Shown in pieces: positions 33,965 through 42,820 of a stretch of DNA of 64,000 bases. Each line of letters starts with the position of its first letter. The stretch's first letter is position 1. Source of the DNA: Sphingopyxis fribergensis (GTDB taxonomy: Bacteria; Pseudomonadota; Alphaproteobacteria; Sphingomonadales; Sphingomonadaceae); assembly GCF_000803645.1 (NCBI RefSeq), contig NZ_CP009122.1, forward strand, positions 1,836,501 through 1,900,500, read 5' to 3'. Both the position numbers and the translations under genes were made by a program. The notes below the pieces were generated by a model. It was given only the letters and a program-made list of their open reading frames with translations. It was not told the DNA's origin and ran no database searches.

Positions 33965-36900
33965 ATGAAGAAGACTAGCCTGCTGGTTCAGGGCTCCGCT
34001 CTGACTCTTGCTTTATTCAGCGCAATGCCCGCGATGGCACAGGATGCCGCGCCCGCAGACGAAGTCGCGAGCGCAGCTGAGGAAAGCGCCATTGTCGTCA
34101 CTGGCTCGCGTATCCGCCAGCCGAACCTTGAGTCGGCTAACCCGATCGCCGTCGTGACCGGCGCCGAAATCTTTCAAACCGGCGGGATCTCGGTCGGCGA
34201 CCTTCTGAACGAACTGCCGCAGCTGCGCAGCACGTTCAGCCAGCAGAACTCGACGCGCTTCCTCGGGACGCGCGGCCTCAACCTGCTCGACCTTCGCGGC
34301 CTCGGCACGCAGCGCACGCTGGTGCTCGTCAACGGCCGCCGTCACGTCGGTTCGGACGTCCTGTCGAACGGCGTTTCGGTCGACACCAACACCATTCCTT
34401 CGGACTTGATCGAACGTATCGACATCGTGACCGGCGGTGCATCTGCCGTTTACGGTTCGGACGCGATCGCGGGCGTCGTCAACTTCATCCTCAAGGACGA
34501 CTTCGAAGGCGTGCAGGCGCGCGGCCAGAGCGGCATTTCGCGCTATGGCGACGCCGGCAACCAGTTCGTCTCGCTGACCGCCGGCAAGAACTTCGCTGAC
34601 GGTCGCGGCAACGTCGCCGTCAACCTTGAATATGCCCGCAGCTCAGACTTTTATGCTTCGGGTCGCCCCTATCTCGACACCAACGATGCCTTCCTTATTG
34701 TGGAAGCCGACCCCGCGGGTTCGCCGAACGGCGCGGCCGGCGGTTTCGACCGTTATTATTATCGCGACATCCGTTCGACGACGATCAGCCTTGGCGGCAT
34801 GGTCGCGGCTTATCCGAACCCGACGGCTGCTCCGTGCGGTCGCGGCGGCGGGACCGCGTTTACCTGCGCCTTCCTGTTCCAGCCCGATGGCAGCCTCGTG
34901 GAGCAGACCGGCGACCGTGCCGGCCTTGGCCCGACGGGGCCGTTCATCGGCGGCAACGGCATGACCGGCCGTGAAGGCAAGCTCATCGCCCTTTCGCCGC
35001 AGCTCGAGCGCTATTCGGCGAACCTGATTGCGCATTTCGAAGTTTCGCCGGCGTTCGTGCCCTTCCTTGAAGCGAAATATGTCCGTTCGGAAGCAATCGG
35101 CTCGCAGAGCGGTCCGTTCTTCTCGCAGGGCGCGACGCTCGGCGACGTGGGCGGCCGCGAACGCATCCGTCTCGACAACCCGTATATCACTGCGCAAGCG
35201 CGTCAGCTGCTGACCGATACGTTCCTGGCCTCGACGGTTAACCCGAACACCGGCGCCGCGATCGGACCGACCCGCAACGCCGACGGAGATATCATCCGGA
35301 CCGCAGCTGAAAATTTGGCGTTGCAGCGCGCCGCGATCACAGCGGGCACTTTCCGCTTCAGCCTGCGCCGCAACTGGACCGACTTCGGCACGCGCGACGA
35401 ACAGATCACCCGCGAAACCTATCGCGCCGTGATTGGTGCCCGCGGCGATTTCAACGACGACTGGAACTATGAAATCTTCGCCAACTATGGCGAGCACAAG
35501 GAAAAGAACCTGATCAAGGGCAACGTCAACATCCAGCGTTACCTGCTGGGCGTCGACACCACGACCGATGCGAGTGGCAACATCGTCTGCCGCTCGTCGC
35601 TCGATCGGAACGCAACATTGTCGTATCTCTATGGCGATCAGTTGCTCGGTACCGACCCCGACACGGGCCAACCCGTTCCCACCCGCGATCCGCGACTCGC
35701 CGCCGATATCGATGCTTGCGTTCCGATCAACCCGTTCGGCGAAGGTTCGGTCACCGATGCGGCGCGCAATTATGTGCTCGTCGACTCGCTCGCGACCGGC
35801 AAGATCACCCAGCTCAACATCGGCGGCTTCGTCGCCGGCGACACGAGCGAATTCTTCAACCTGCCGGGTGGCCCCGTGGCCTTCTCGCTGGGTGCAGAAT
35901 ATCGCCGCGAAACGCTGGACTATGATCTCGACGATCTGACGCAGGAAGGCTACGCCTTCTACAACGCGATCCCGAGCTTTGACTCGCCCGCGTTCGAAGT
36001 GAAGGAAGTCTACGGCGAAATTCAGCTTCCGATGCTGCGTGACACGCCCTTCTTCCAGGAACTGACGCTGCGCGCCAACGGCCGTATCTCGGATTACAAG
36101 GGCGGCGCCGGCACCACCTATACCTATGGTGGTGAAATCATGTGGAAGCCGATCGAAGACATCGGGTTCCGCGGCACCTATGCTCGCGCGGTCCGTGCTC
36201 CGAACCTTGCCGACCTCTATTCGGCGCAGGGTCAGAACTTTGCTCCGGGCTTCGGCGATCCCTGTTCGGCCGTCAACCTGGCGACGGGCTCGGCCAATCG
36301 CGTGGCGAACTGCCAGGCAGCGGGCGCTCCGGCCGGGTACGACTTCCGTTACAGCTCGTCGCTCGAGATCCTGAGCGGCGGCAATACCGACCTGAAGTCG
36401 GAAAAGTCGGATTCGTACACCGTTGGCGTGTTGCTGCAGCCGCGGTTCATCCCGGGGCTTTCGTTCTCGGCCGACTATTACACGATCACCGTCAATGACG
36501 TGATTACGGCGCCGTCGGCGCAGCAGATCGCCAACGCCTGTTACGATCTTCCCGATCTGAACAACCAGTTCTGCTCGCTCTTTGAGCGTGCAGGTCCCGG
36601 TGGCGGTCCGCGTGGCGAGGTCGAGTTCCAGATTCTCGAAGGCTCGCTGATTCAGACCAGCCAGAACTACGCGAAGCTGAAGGCACGCGGTATCGATGCA
36701 CAGCTCGACTATCGTTACTCCGACGGCGACTGGACCTTCACCTTCGGTGGTCTGTACACCCGCGTTCTGCAGCGTGACGAATTCCTGAACCCGGCGAACC
36801 CGGACTTCAAGAACCGTATTCTTGGCGAGCTGGCCGATCCGAAGAACCAGGTGAACGTCAATCTCAGCGCCAAGTATAAGAGCGTGACGCTGGGCTATCA

Positions 36901-37189
36901 GTTCCGCTGGATCGACAAGATGTACCTGAACACCTACGAAGACTTCAACGAGTTGAACGGCCTGCCGCCGCAGAACCTGGACTATGCGCCCGTGCAGAAA
37001 TATCCGTCGGTCGCCTATGTCGATCTGCGTGCGCAGGTCGACATTTCGGAGGCCTTCAACTTCTACGCCGGTGTCGACAACGTCTTCAACCGCAAGCCGC
37101 CGTTCGGTCTGACCGGCGTCGGCGCGGGCTCGGGCATCTATGACAACCGCGGCCAGTATCTCTATGCTGGTATCGTCGCGAAATTCTGA
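33965..37189 (+). CDS. TonB-dependent outer membrane receptor
   Basis: 1074-residue outer membrane active transporter. Signal peptide of about 24 residues ending AMA-QD. A TonB-box-like segment SAIVVTGSRI is near residue 40, the plug domain covers about 50-180 (FQTGGISVGDLLNELPQ, RGLGTQRTLVLVNGRR, SAVYGSDAIAGVVNF), then a 22-strand barrel ending YAGIVAKF with the terminal Phe expected for assembly by BAM. Several long loops carry Cys pairs. The SAVYGSDAIAGVVNF form is common in sphingomonad and Caulobacter receptors for polysaccharide, peptide or aromatic ligands, so the substrate cannot be named. Start ATG 33965 precedes the signal peptide. Confidence 0.94.
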   Translation: MKKTSLLVQGSALTLALFSAMPAMAQDAAPADEVASAAEESAIVVTGSRIRQPNLESANPIAVVTGAEIFQTGGISVGDLLNELPQLRSTFSQQNSTRFLGTRGLNLLDLRGLGTQRTLVLVNGRRHVGSDVLSNGVSVDTNTIPSDLIERIDIVTGGASAVYGSDAIAGVVNFILKDDFEGVQARGQSGISRYGDAGNQFVSLTAGKNFADGRGNVAVNLEYARSSDFYASGRPYLDTNDAFLIVEADPAGSPNGAAGGFDRYYYRDIRSTTISLGGMVAAYPNPTAAPCGRGGGTAFTCAFLFQPDGSLVEQTGDRAGLGPTGPFIGGNGMTGREGKLIALSPQLERYSANLIAHFEVSPAFVPFLEAKYVRSEAIGSQSGPFFSQGATLGDVGGRERIRLDNPYITAQARQLLTDTFLASTVNPNTGAAIGPTRNADGDIIRTAAENLALQRAAITAGTFRFSLRRNWTDFGTRDEQITRETYRAVIGARGDFNDDWNYEIFANYGEHKEKNLIKGNVNIQRYLLGVDTTTDASGNIVCRSSLDRNATLSYLYGDQLLGTDPDTGQPVPTRDPRLAADIDACVPINPFGEGSVTDAARNYVLVDSLATGKITQLNIGGFVAGDTSEFFNLPGGPVAFSLGAEYRRETLDYDLDDLTQEGYAFYNAIPSFDSPAFEVKEVYGEIQLPMLRDTPFFQELTLRANGRISDYKGGAGTTYTYGGEIMWKPIEDIGFRGTYARAVRAPNLADLYSAQGQNFAPGFGDPCSAVNLATGSANRVANCQAAGAPAGYDFRYSSSLEILSGGNTDLKSEKSDSYTVGVLLQPRFIPGLSFSADYYTITVNDVITAPSAQQIANACYDLPDLNNQFCSLFERAGPGGGPRGEVEFQILEGSLIQTSQNYAKLKARGIDAQLDYRYSDGDWTFTFGGLYTRVLQRDEFLNPANPDFKNRILGELADPKNQVNVNLSAKYKSVTLGYQFRWIDKMYLNTYEDFNELNGLPPQNLDYAPVQKYPSVAYVDLRAQVDISEAFNFYAGVDNVFNRKPPFGLTGVGAGSGIYDNRGQYLYAGIVAKF

Positions 37190-37212
37190 TCGCGTATCAG
37201 AACAGCGTAATT

Positions 37213-37244
37213 GGGGGCCGGAGCGATCCGGCCCCCTTTTTTTT
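37213..37244 (+). terminator. Strong intrinsic terminator
   Basis: Perfect 10-bp stem GGGGGCCGGA/TCCGGCCCCC (37213-37222 and 37227-37236), 4-nt loop, then eight T (37237-37244), 24 bp after the receptor stop. It should end the receptor transcript and separate it from the oxygenase gene at 37271. Confidence 0.93.
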
Positions 37245-37270
37245 GCCGTGAACACCGCTACAATCCGGCC

Positions 37271-38254
37271 ATGCTTCACGGGTCGCCCATCGAACAAGCG
37301 AACAGGCTCTTTGCCCAAAAACGCCCGGCGGATGGACTGGCGCTGCTGAAGCGCGCCGCGAAGGAAGGAAATGTCGACGCGCTGATGCAACTGGCGGTCT
37401 TCGATTTCGCGGGAAGTCATGGTGCTCGCGATTTGCCTCGCGGCCGGAAATGGCTACGCCGTGCGGTCGAAATCGGCCATGTCGATGGCGCGTTGATGGA
37501 GGTGGCGCTGGTCGCGAACGGATCGGGTCAGGCGCATCCGGATTGGACGGGCGCGCTGGCTTTGCTGCGAACGGCGGCGCAGGGCGACCCGGTAGCGGCC
37601 GAACAGTTGGAACTGGTCGAACGCATGTCGGTCGACGGACAAGGCCGTCCCGACGCGCTTCCGAAGGGCGAACCGCTTTCCAAAACACCGCATGTCGTTC
37701 GCTATCGCGCGCTGTTCTCGCCCGCGGAGTGCGCGCAGGTCGCGGCAGTGGCTGGGCCGATGCTCGAACCGTCTGCGATCGTCGACCCATCCACCGGGAC
37801 GCTTCGCCCGCATCCGGTCCGCACCGCAATGGCCGCCGTGATCGGACCCGCAAAAGAAAGTCTTGTCATTCGCGCGATCAACCACCGTCTGGCGGCCGTC
37901 ACCGGTACGTCTACCGAGCAGGGCGAACCTCTCTCGGTGATGCGGTACGATATTTCCCAGCAATATAGAATGCATATCGACGCCTTGCCGGGCACCGCCA
38001 ACCAGCGGATCAAGACCGCCATCATCTATTTGAACCACGGTTATGAAGGCGGTGAAACGCTTTTTGAACACGGCCCGAAAATTGCCGGTCAGCAGGGCGA
38101 CGTCATCGTTTTCGACAATGTCAGAAGCGATGGATCGCCCGATCCTCTATCGCGCCATGCGGGCCTGCCAATTGTGCGGGGCGTCAAGTGGATCGCGACG
38201 CGTTGGATACGCGAGGCCGACTATGATCCGTGGACCTATCGTCCAGGGACCTAG
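37271..38254 (+). CDS. Sel1-repeat / 2-oxoglutarate-Fe(II) oxygenase (prolyl 4-hydroxylase-like)
   Basis: 327-residue two-part protein. Residues about 5-110 are Sel1/TPR-like helical repeats (RPADGLALLKRAAKEGNVDA, then RGRKWLRRAVEIGHVDGALM). Residues about 140-320 are a P4H-type double-stranded beta-helix: the iron-binding HxD is HID in YRMHIDALPG near residue 238, the distal His is in SRHAGLPIVRGVKW near 299, and the Lys/Arg for 2-oxoglutarate follows. Expected reaction is hydroxylation of a protein or peptide. It follows the TonB receptor across a strong terminator and so has its own promoter or read-through. Start ATG 37271. Confidence 0.85.
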   Translation: MLHGSPIEQANRLFAQKRPADGLALLKRAAKEGNVDALMQLAVFDFAGSHGARDLPRGRKWLRRAVEIGHVDGALMEVALVANGSGQAHPDWTGALALLRTAAQGDPVAAEQLELVERMSVDGQGRPDALPKGEPLSKTPHVVRYRALFSPAECAQVAAVAGPMLEPSAIVDPSTGTLRPHPVRTAMAAVIGPAKESLVIRAINHRLAAVTGTSTEQGEPLSVMRYDISQQYRMHIDALPGTANQRIKTAIIYLNHGYEGGETLFEHGPKIAGQQGDVIVFDNVRSDGSPDPLSRHAGLPIVRGVKWIATRWIREADYDPWTYRPGT

Positions 38255-39300
38255 ATCCAAATCCGGTCGAACCGGCGGCCCAGGCCCGTCAGTAACTCAT
38301 ATTGCGACAACCCGCAGCGCGCGGACGTTGACGGCAGATCATAGTCGAGCGCAAGCCAGTCGCCCTCTTCGATCGCTCGGGCGTCGCTGGCATCAAAGGC
38401 GATGAGATCCATCGATATACGGCCGATCAGCGGCAGCGCGCGCTCCTGCCATGTCGCGGTTGCGCAGCTCCCGGCGTGGCAGCGCAAAAAGCCGTCCGCA
38501 TATCCCATGTTCGCGACCGCAACCCGGCTGTCGCGCCGCGCGGTCCAGGTCGCACCATAGCCCACTACCTCACCCTGCAGCACCGAGCGCACCTGCAGCA
38601 CGCGCGTTTCGGGATAGACGACCTGGCGGATATGCCCCTCAGCTTCGCTGCGCGGCGTGCCGCCATAGAGCGCGAGTCCGGGGCGCGTCAGATCGAAGGC
38701 ATAATCGCCGCCCAGGCAGACGCCGGCGCTGTTCGCCAAACTGTATCGCCGTGCGGGAATGGCCTGCCGCAGGGCCTGAAATGCCGCGAGCTGACGTGCA
38801 TTCTGGTCGCTGTCCTCGTCGGCCGACGCAAGATGGCTGAGCAGGGTTTCGATCGAAAGCCCGTCGAGCGCGCCGCCCACGGCCTCTTCGACACGCAGGC
38901 CGAGGCGGTTCATCCCGGTATCGACCATCACATCACACGGGCGCCCTTCCCCGGCTTCGCGCCAGCGCGCGACCTGTTCAACGCTGTTCAGAACCGGCCG
39001 TGCGGGCAGCGTGCGCGCGGCAACCATGTCGCTGGCGCCAACACCGTGAAGCACCGACAGCGACACGCCCTCGGGAAGTGGCATCGCCGCCGCCGCCTCG
39101 GCCCAGGTCGCAACGAAAAAGTCGCGGCAGCCGGCCGCGGCCAGATACGCGATCACCGCGCGCGCGCCAAGGCCGTAACCGTCCGCCTTGATCGCGGCGC
39201 CGCACGCCGCGCCGTTGCTTTGACTGGCCAGCCAGCGCCAGTTGGCGACGAGGGCCTCGCTGTCGAGACGGAGGCGTAGCGGCGACGGGACTTCGATCAT
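38251..39300 (-). CDS. alr: Alanine racemase
   Basis: 349-residue PLP enzyme making D-alanine for peptidoglycan. The PLP Lys is in AIKADGYGLGA near residue 38 and the catalytic Tyr is in VGYGATWTA near 247. The GMNRLGLRVEE segment near 122 and NMGYADGFLR near 264 are family landmarks. It is shorter at the N-terminus than E. coli Alr but complete. The stop shares CTAG (38251-38254) with the convergent oxygenase gene. Confidence 0.92.
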   Translation of the reverse strand: MIEVPSPLRLRLDSEALVANWRWLASQSNGAACGAAIKADGYGLGARAVIAYLAAAGCRDFFVATWAEAAAAMPLPEGVSLSVLHGVGASDMVAARTLPARPVLNSVEQVARWREAGEGRPCDVMVDTGMNRLGLRVEEAVGGALDGLSIETLLSHLASADEDSDQNARQLAAFQALRQAIPARRYSLANSAGVCLGGDYAFDLTRPGLALYGGTPRSEAEGHIRQVVYPETRVLQVRSVLQGEVVGYGATWTARRDSRVAVANMGYADGFLRCHAGSCATATWQERALPLIGRISMDLIAFDASDARAIEEGDWLALDYDLPSTSARCGLSQYELLTGLGRRFDRIWI

Positions 39301-39343
39301 CTCCTGCCCCTATACGGGTTCAACCGCCTCGCCAATGGGGTGT

Positions 39344-40984
39344 TCAGACCGTCGGCGTAGTCGTTGGGACTGGCTTGTTCCACTGCCCTTCGACCGGATC
39401 CTTGAGCATGAAGGCGGTCACAAGGAAGGCAATGAGCACGACGCCCCAAGTGTACCACAGGCCCGAATAGGCATTGCCGGTCTTGGCGATGATGAAACTC
39501 GCGATCAGCGGGAGGAAGCCCCCGAAATACCCGGTACCGAGATGGTAGGGAATCGACAGCGAGGAATAGCGGACATGCGGCGGGAACATTTCCGAAAGCA
39601 GCGCCGCAACGGGGCCATAGGTAAAGCCCGACAGCGCGCTGAGCCCAAGCAGCGCGAGAAAGATGACGGCGATGCTGTCCCAACTCGGTATCTGCTTGGC
39701 GAAATCATAGCCCATCGCTTCGAGCGCGGGCTGCAGAAGCGCGGGGTCCTCGCTCGCGACTTCGCGGTCGCCGATACGGATAGTGACGCTGTCAAAGCCG
39801 CTGTCCGTCGCCGCGACGGTGTAGGGCACGCCCAATTTCGTGAGCTCGCCCAATGTCCGGCCGCATGCCGTTTCCTGTTTCTGTGCAAAGGGGTCGAAGC
39901 TGCATTGCGAACCGGTTACGGTCACCGGCGCGCGCTCGGCAGCAGCCGACAGTGCCGGGTTGCCGACGCTGCCCATCCACCAGAAGAGCGGAAAGAGCAG
40001 AACCAGCGTCGCAGCATAGCCCCAAACGATCGGTTTCTTGCGTCCGACCCGATCGGAGAGGTGGCCGGCCCAGATGAAGAAGCCCATGCCGGTCGCCGCG
40101 GCGACGCCGACGATGATTTCGGCGGCGGTATCCTCGACCTTCATCGGACCTTTCAGGAACGACAGGCCCGAGAACATCGCGGTGTACCAGATAACGGTGA
40201 GGCCCGCGGCGATGCCGAACAGCGCGATGAAGATTCGGCGCGGGTTGCCGGGGTAGGTGAAGCTTTCCTTCAGCGGGTTCTTGGCCAGCTCGCCTTGCTG
40301 CTTCATCGCCTGAAAAACCGGGCTTTCGGACAGTTTGAGCCGCATCCACAGCGAAATGGCGAGCAGGATCAGCGACAGCAGGAAGGGCACGCGCCAGCCC
40401 CAGCTTTCCCAGAGCGCATCGGACATCAGCGCCTTGCAGCCGAGCACGACGATCAGGCTGAGCACGAAACCGCCGACGACGCTGGCCTGGATGAAGCTGG
40501 TGTAGAAACCGCGCTTTCCCGGCGGCGAATGTTCGGCGACATAGACCGCCGCGCCGCCATATTCGCCGCCCAGCGCAAGACCCTGCAGGATGCGGAGCAG
40601 GATGACGATGATCGGCGCGGCGATGCCAATGGTGGCCGCCGACGGGATCATGCCGACGCCTGCGGTCGCGATGCCCATCAAGGTGACGGTCACAAGGAAA
40701 GTATATTTGCGTCCGAGCCGGTCGCCGAGGAAGCCGAACAGCACCGCACCCAAGGGCCGGAAACCGAAGCCGACCGCAAATCCCGCCCATACGAGCAAAG
40801 TTTCGAGCGTCGCATTGTCGCTGGGAAAAAAGGCCTTGCCGATGATCGCCGCGAGCGTGCCGTAAATGAAGAAATCATACCATTCGAACACGGTGCCCGC
40901 CGACGAGGCGGCGATGACCATGCGGATATCTTTCGCGGTGGGTTCGTAAACGGCCGCGTTTCCGGCGGCGGCACTCTCGGTCAT
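39344..40984 (-). CDS. MFS transporter, metabolite:H+ symporter type, with periplasmic insertion
   Basis: 546-residue major facilitator protein with 12 membrane segments. The early signature GTVFEWYDFFIYGTLA near residue 30 and the loop 2-3 motif GFLGDRLGRKYTF near 86 mark the MHS subfamily (organic acids, osmolytes). LPxxHVRYSSLSIPYHLG-like text (PPHVRYSSLS) is near 480. Between segments 9 and 10 there is an extra hydrophilic stretch of about 100 residues (about 355-455) containing two Cys (QCSF and TACGR) that would lie in the periplasm. Ribosome site GGGGGAG precedes ATG 40984. Divergent from a cyclase gene. Confidence 0.88.
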   Translation of the reverse strand: MTESAAAGNAAVYEPTAKDIRMVIAASSAGTVFEWYDFFIYGTLAAIIGKAFFPSDNATLETLLVWAGFAVGFGFRPLGAVLFGFLGDRLGRKYTFLVTVTLMGIATAGVGMIPSAATIGIAAPIIVILLRILQGLALGGEYGGAAVYVAEHSPPGKRGFYTSFIQASVVGGFVLSLIVVLGCKALMSDALWESWGWRVPFLLSLILLAISLWMRLKLSESPVFQAMKQQGELAKNPLKESFTYPGNPRRIFIALFGIAAGLTVIWYTAMFSGLSFLKGPMKVEDTAAEIIVGVAAATGMGFFIWAGHLSDRVGRKKPIVWGYAATLVLLFPLFWWMGSVGNPALSAAAERAPVTVTGSQCSFDPFAQKQETACGRTLGELTKLGVPYTVAATDSGFDSVTIRIGDREVASEDPALLQPALEAMGYDFAKQIPSWDSIAVIFLALLGLSALSGFTYGPVAALLSEMFPPHVRYSSLSIPYHLGTGYFGGFLPLIASFIIAKTGNAYSGLWYTWGVVLIAFLVTAFMLKDPVEGQWNKPVPTTTPTV

Positions 40985-41094
40985 ACACTCTCCCCCGCCC
41001 CATATTGCATGGGGCTTTCGCTCTTCTCTACCGGGCAAGCGCCGCTGCGCAAGCCTTCTTGGCGTAGCGTCATTCCGGTGGCAGGATGCCCCGC

Positions 41095-41859
41095 ATGCAG
41101 TTCATCGACCTTTCGATCCCGATCACCAACGACGTCATATCCGACCCGCCGGTTATGCGCCCCAACATCACCTATATGACCCACGAAAATACGTGGGAGC
41201 AGATCGCGATGTTCTTCCCCGGCCTGACTCGCGAGGATCTGCCCGACGGTGAAGGCTGGGCGGTCGAGATGATGTCGCTGAGCACACACAACGGCACGCA
41301 TATGGATGCGCCGTGGCATTATCATTCGACGACCGACAGCGGCGCCTCGCCTGCCCCGTCGATCGATGAAGCACCGCTCGACCTCTTCTTTCGACCGGGG
41401 GTGAAGCTCGACTTTTCGGATCGTCCGCACGGGCACGTCGTGAGCGCCGCCGAGGTCGAGGCCGAACTTGTGCGGATCGGGCACGACCTCCAGCCGCTCG
41501 ACATCGTGCTCGTCCAGTCGGGCGCACTCTATGGCACCGAAAATTTCACCGATCAGGGTTGCGGCATGGGCGCCGAGGCGACGCTGTATCTGACCGAGCG
41601 CGGCGTAAAGGTCGTCGGCACCGACGCTTGGAGCTGGGACGCGCCGTTCAGCCACACCGCGAAGCGCTGGGCCGAAACGCGCGATCCGTCGATCATCTGG
41701 GAAGGGCATAAGGCGGGGCGCATCCGGCCTTATTACCAGATCGAGAAGTTGACCAACCTCACCGCGATCCCCGCGACGGGCTTCACCTTCAGCTGCTTCC
41801 CAGTGAAGATCGAGCGCGCCAGCGCGGGCTGGATCCGCGCGGTGGCGCTGGTCGACTAA
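41095..41859 (+). CDS. Cyclase-family hydrolase (KynB-like)
   Basis: About 254 residues. The metal-binding motif of the arylformamidase/putative cyclase family, HNGTHMDAPWH, is near residue 64, with downstream Asp/Glu-containing QSGALYG near 142 and GTDAWSWDAPF near 178. The closest well-known members hydrolyse N-formylkynurenine or isatin or act in polyketide cyclisation; none of these pathways is evident here. Two in-frame ATGs exist (41086, 41095); the second has AGGA 8 bases upstream and gives the usual MQFIDLSIP start. The divergent transporter may import its substrate. Confidence 0.87.
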   Translation: MQFIDLSIPITNDVISDPPVMRPNITYMTHENTWEQIAMFFPGLTREDLPDGEGWAVEMMSLSTHNGTHMDAPWHYHSTTDSGASPAPSIDEAPLDLFFRPGVKLDFSDRPHGHVVSAAEVEAELVRIGHDLQPLDIVLVQSGALYGTENFTDQGCGMGAEATLYLTERGVKVVGTDAWSWDAPFSHTAKRWAETRDPSIIWEGHKAGRIRPYYQIEKLTNLTAIPATGFTFSCFPVKIERASAGWIRAVALVD

Positions 41860-42263
41860 AGGTTGGTCGTTGCCAAAATCCATAGCGTCCAGCCGGCCAG
41901 CACCAGCAACGCACCGAAGGTCGCAAGGACGCCGATCTGTCGGCCGAGCGGCGCCTTCCCCGGCTCCGACGGCGTATAGAGCCCGATCACATGCGCGACG
42001 CGGCCGATGAGGAACATCGCACCGATGATCATCAGGCCCATATGATTGGCGCGTGCCGTTTCCAGCAGCCCGAGCAGGATGATCGTGATCGGTGCATATT
42101 CGGCGAGATTTCCGTGCGCACGGCTGGCGCTGATCAGTTTGGCATCGCCATGGTCGCCGAAAGCGGCCTTCACGCGCAGTCGCTGGCGCACCGTATCGAT
42201 CGCTGTGACGAGCAGCAGCAACGCGCAAACGGCGGCCACGAACGCGGTTACGGGTAATGTCAT
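41856..42263 (-). CDS. MAPEG family membrane protein
   Basis: 135-residue four-helix membrane protein. The MAPEG pattern is seen as RVKAAFGDHGDAKLISASRAHGNLAEYAPI (core RAHGNLAEYAP near residue 49-59), with the conserved Arg, Asn and Glu of the family that includes microsomal glutathione transferase. Prokaryotic members are mostly uncharacterised. Its stop overlaps the convergent cyclase stop by 4 bp (41856-41859). Confidence 0.9.
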   Translation of the reverse strand: MTLPVTAFVAAVCALLLLVTAIDTVRQRLRVKAAFGDHGDAKLISASRAHGNLAEYAPITIILLGLLETARANHMGLMIIGAMFLIGRVAHVIGLYTPSEPGKAPLGRQIGVLATFGALLVLAGWTLWILATTNL

Positions 42264-42321
42264 GAGCCCTCTCCCCTGTTTCCCTTCGCGAGACTAGCCG
42301 CGATGTCGGGCACGGGAAAGG

Positions 42322-42693
42322 TTAGAAGAGGCGCGACCCGTCGGGAACTTTGCGATCAGGTGCGAAGAGGATCACCGCGCCCTCCTCGTCGGCGAAGCCG
42401 AGCGTAAGCACTTCGGACATATATTTGCCGATTTGGCGCGGAGGGAAGTTGACGACCGCCGCCACTTGCCGCCCCGCGAGGTCTTCGGCCGTATAGCGGT
42501 CGACGATCTGCGCGCTGCTTTTCTTGATCCCAATCGCGGGGCCGAAGTCGATCTTCAGCTTGAAAGCGGGCTTGCGCGCCTCCGGGAATGGCTCGGCCGC
42601 GACGATCGTGCCGATGCGGATGTCGACCTTTAAGAAATCGTCGAAGGTGATTTCGGGTGCCGCGACTGCGTCGGCGTCGTGTTTTACGTGCAT
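42322..42693 (-). CDS. csaA: tRNA-binding protein / export chaperone CsaA
   Basis: 123-residue EMAP II-type OB-fold protein. Family landmarks: FDDFLKVDIRIGTIVAAEPF near residue 20, KPAFKLKIDFG near 43 and QVAAVVNFPPRQIGKYMSEVL (core NFPPRQIGKYMSEV) near 79-92. Members bind tRNA as dimers and have chaperone activity in Bacillus. ATG 42693 follows a GGAG about 9 bases upstream, at the edge of a repeat; a longer reading into the repeat is rejected. Confidence 0.9.
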   Translation of the reverse strand: MHVKHDADAVAAPEITFDDFLKVDIRIGTIVAAEPFPEARKPAFKLKIDFGPAIGIKKSSAQIVDRYTAEDLAGRQVAAVVNFPPRQIGKYMSEVLTLGFADEEGAVILFAPDRKVPDGSRLF

Positions 42694-42705
42694 TCCAAAA
42701 AACTC

Positions 42706-42808
42706 CGTCATTGCGAGCGAAGCGGGCCGAAGGCGGCCGTAGGCCAAGCAATCCCGAGCGGTTTACGCCATCCTGGATTGCCGCGTCGCTTCGCTCCTCG
42801 CAATGACG
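42706..42808. repeat. Palindromic repeat of the CGTCATTGCGAG type
   Basis: Imperfect inverted repeat with outer arms CGTCATTGCGAGCGAAGCG (42706-42724) and its complement (42790-42808), and inner arms GCAATCC/GGATTGC. It fills the gap between pccA and csaA. The sequence differs from the GTCATTCCCGC family elsewhere in the window. Confidence 0.82.
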
Positions 42809-42820
42809 AAAAGGAGACGG

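Noticed and set aside
34643..37420. 925-codon open frame on the minus strand, antisense to the TonB receptor
   Set aside because: It is an Arg/Asp/Val-rich shadow with no domain pattern, produced by codon bias of the receptor gene, which has a signal peptide, plug and barrel motifs.
40985..41094. A small gene in the divergent gap between the transporter and the cyclase
   Set aside because: No frame of useful length with a ribosome site; the region is short and probably holds two promoters.
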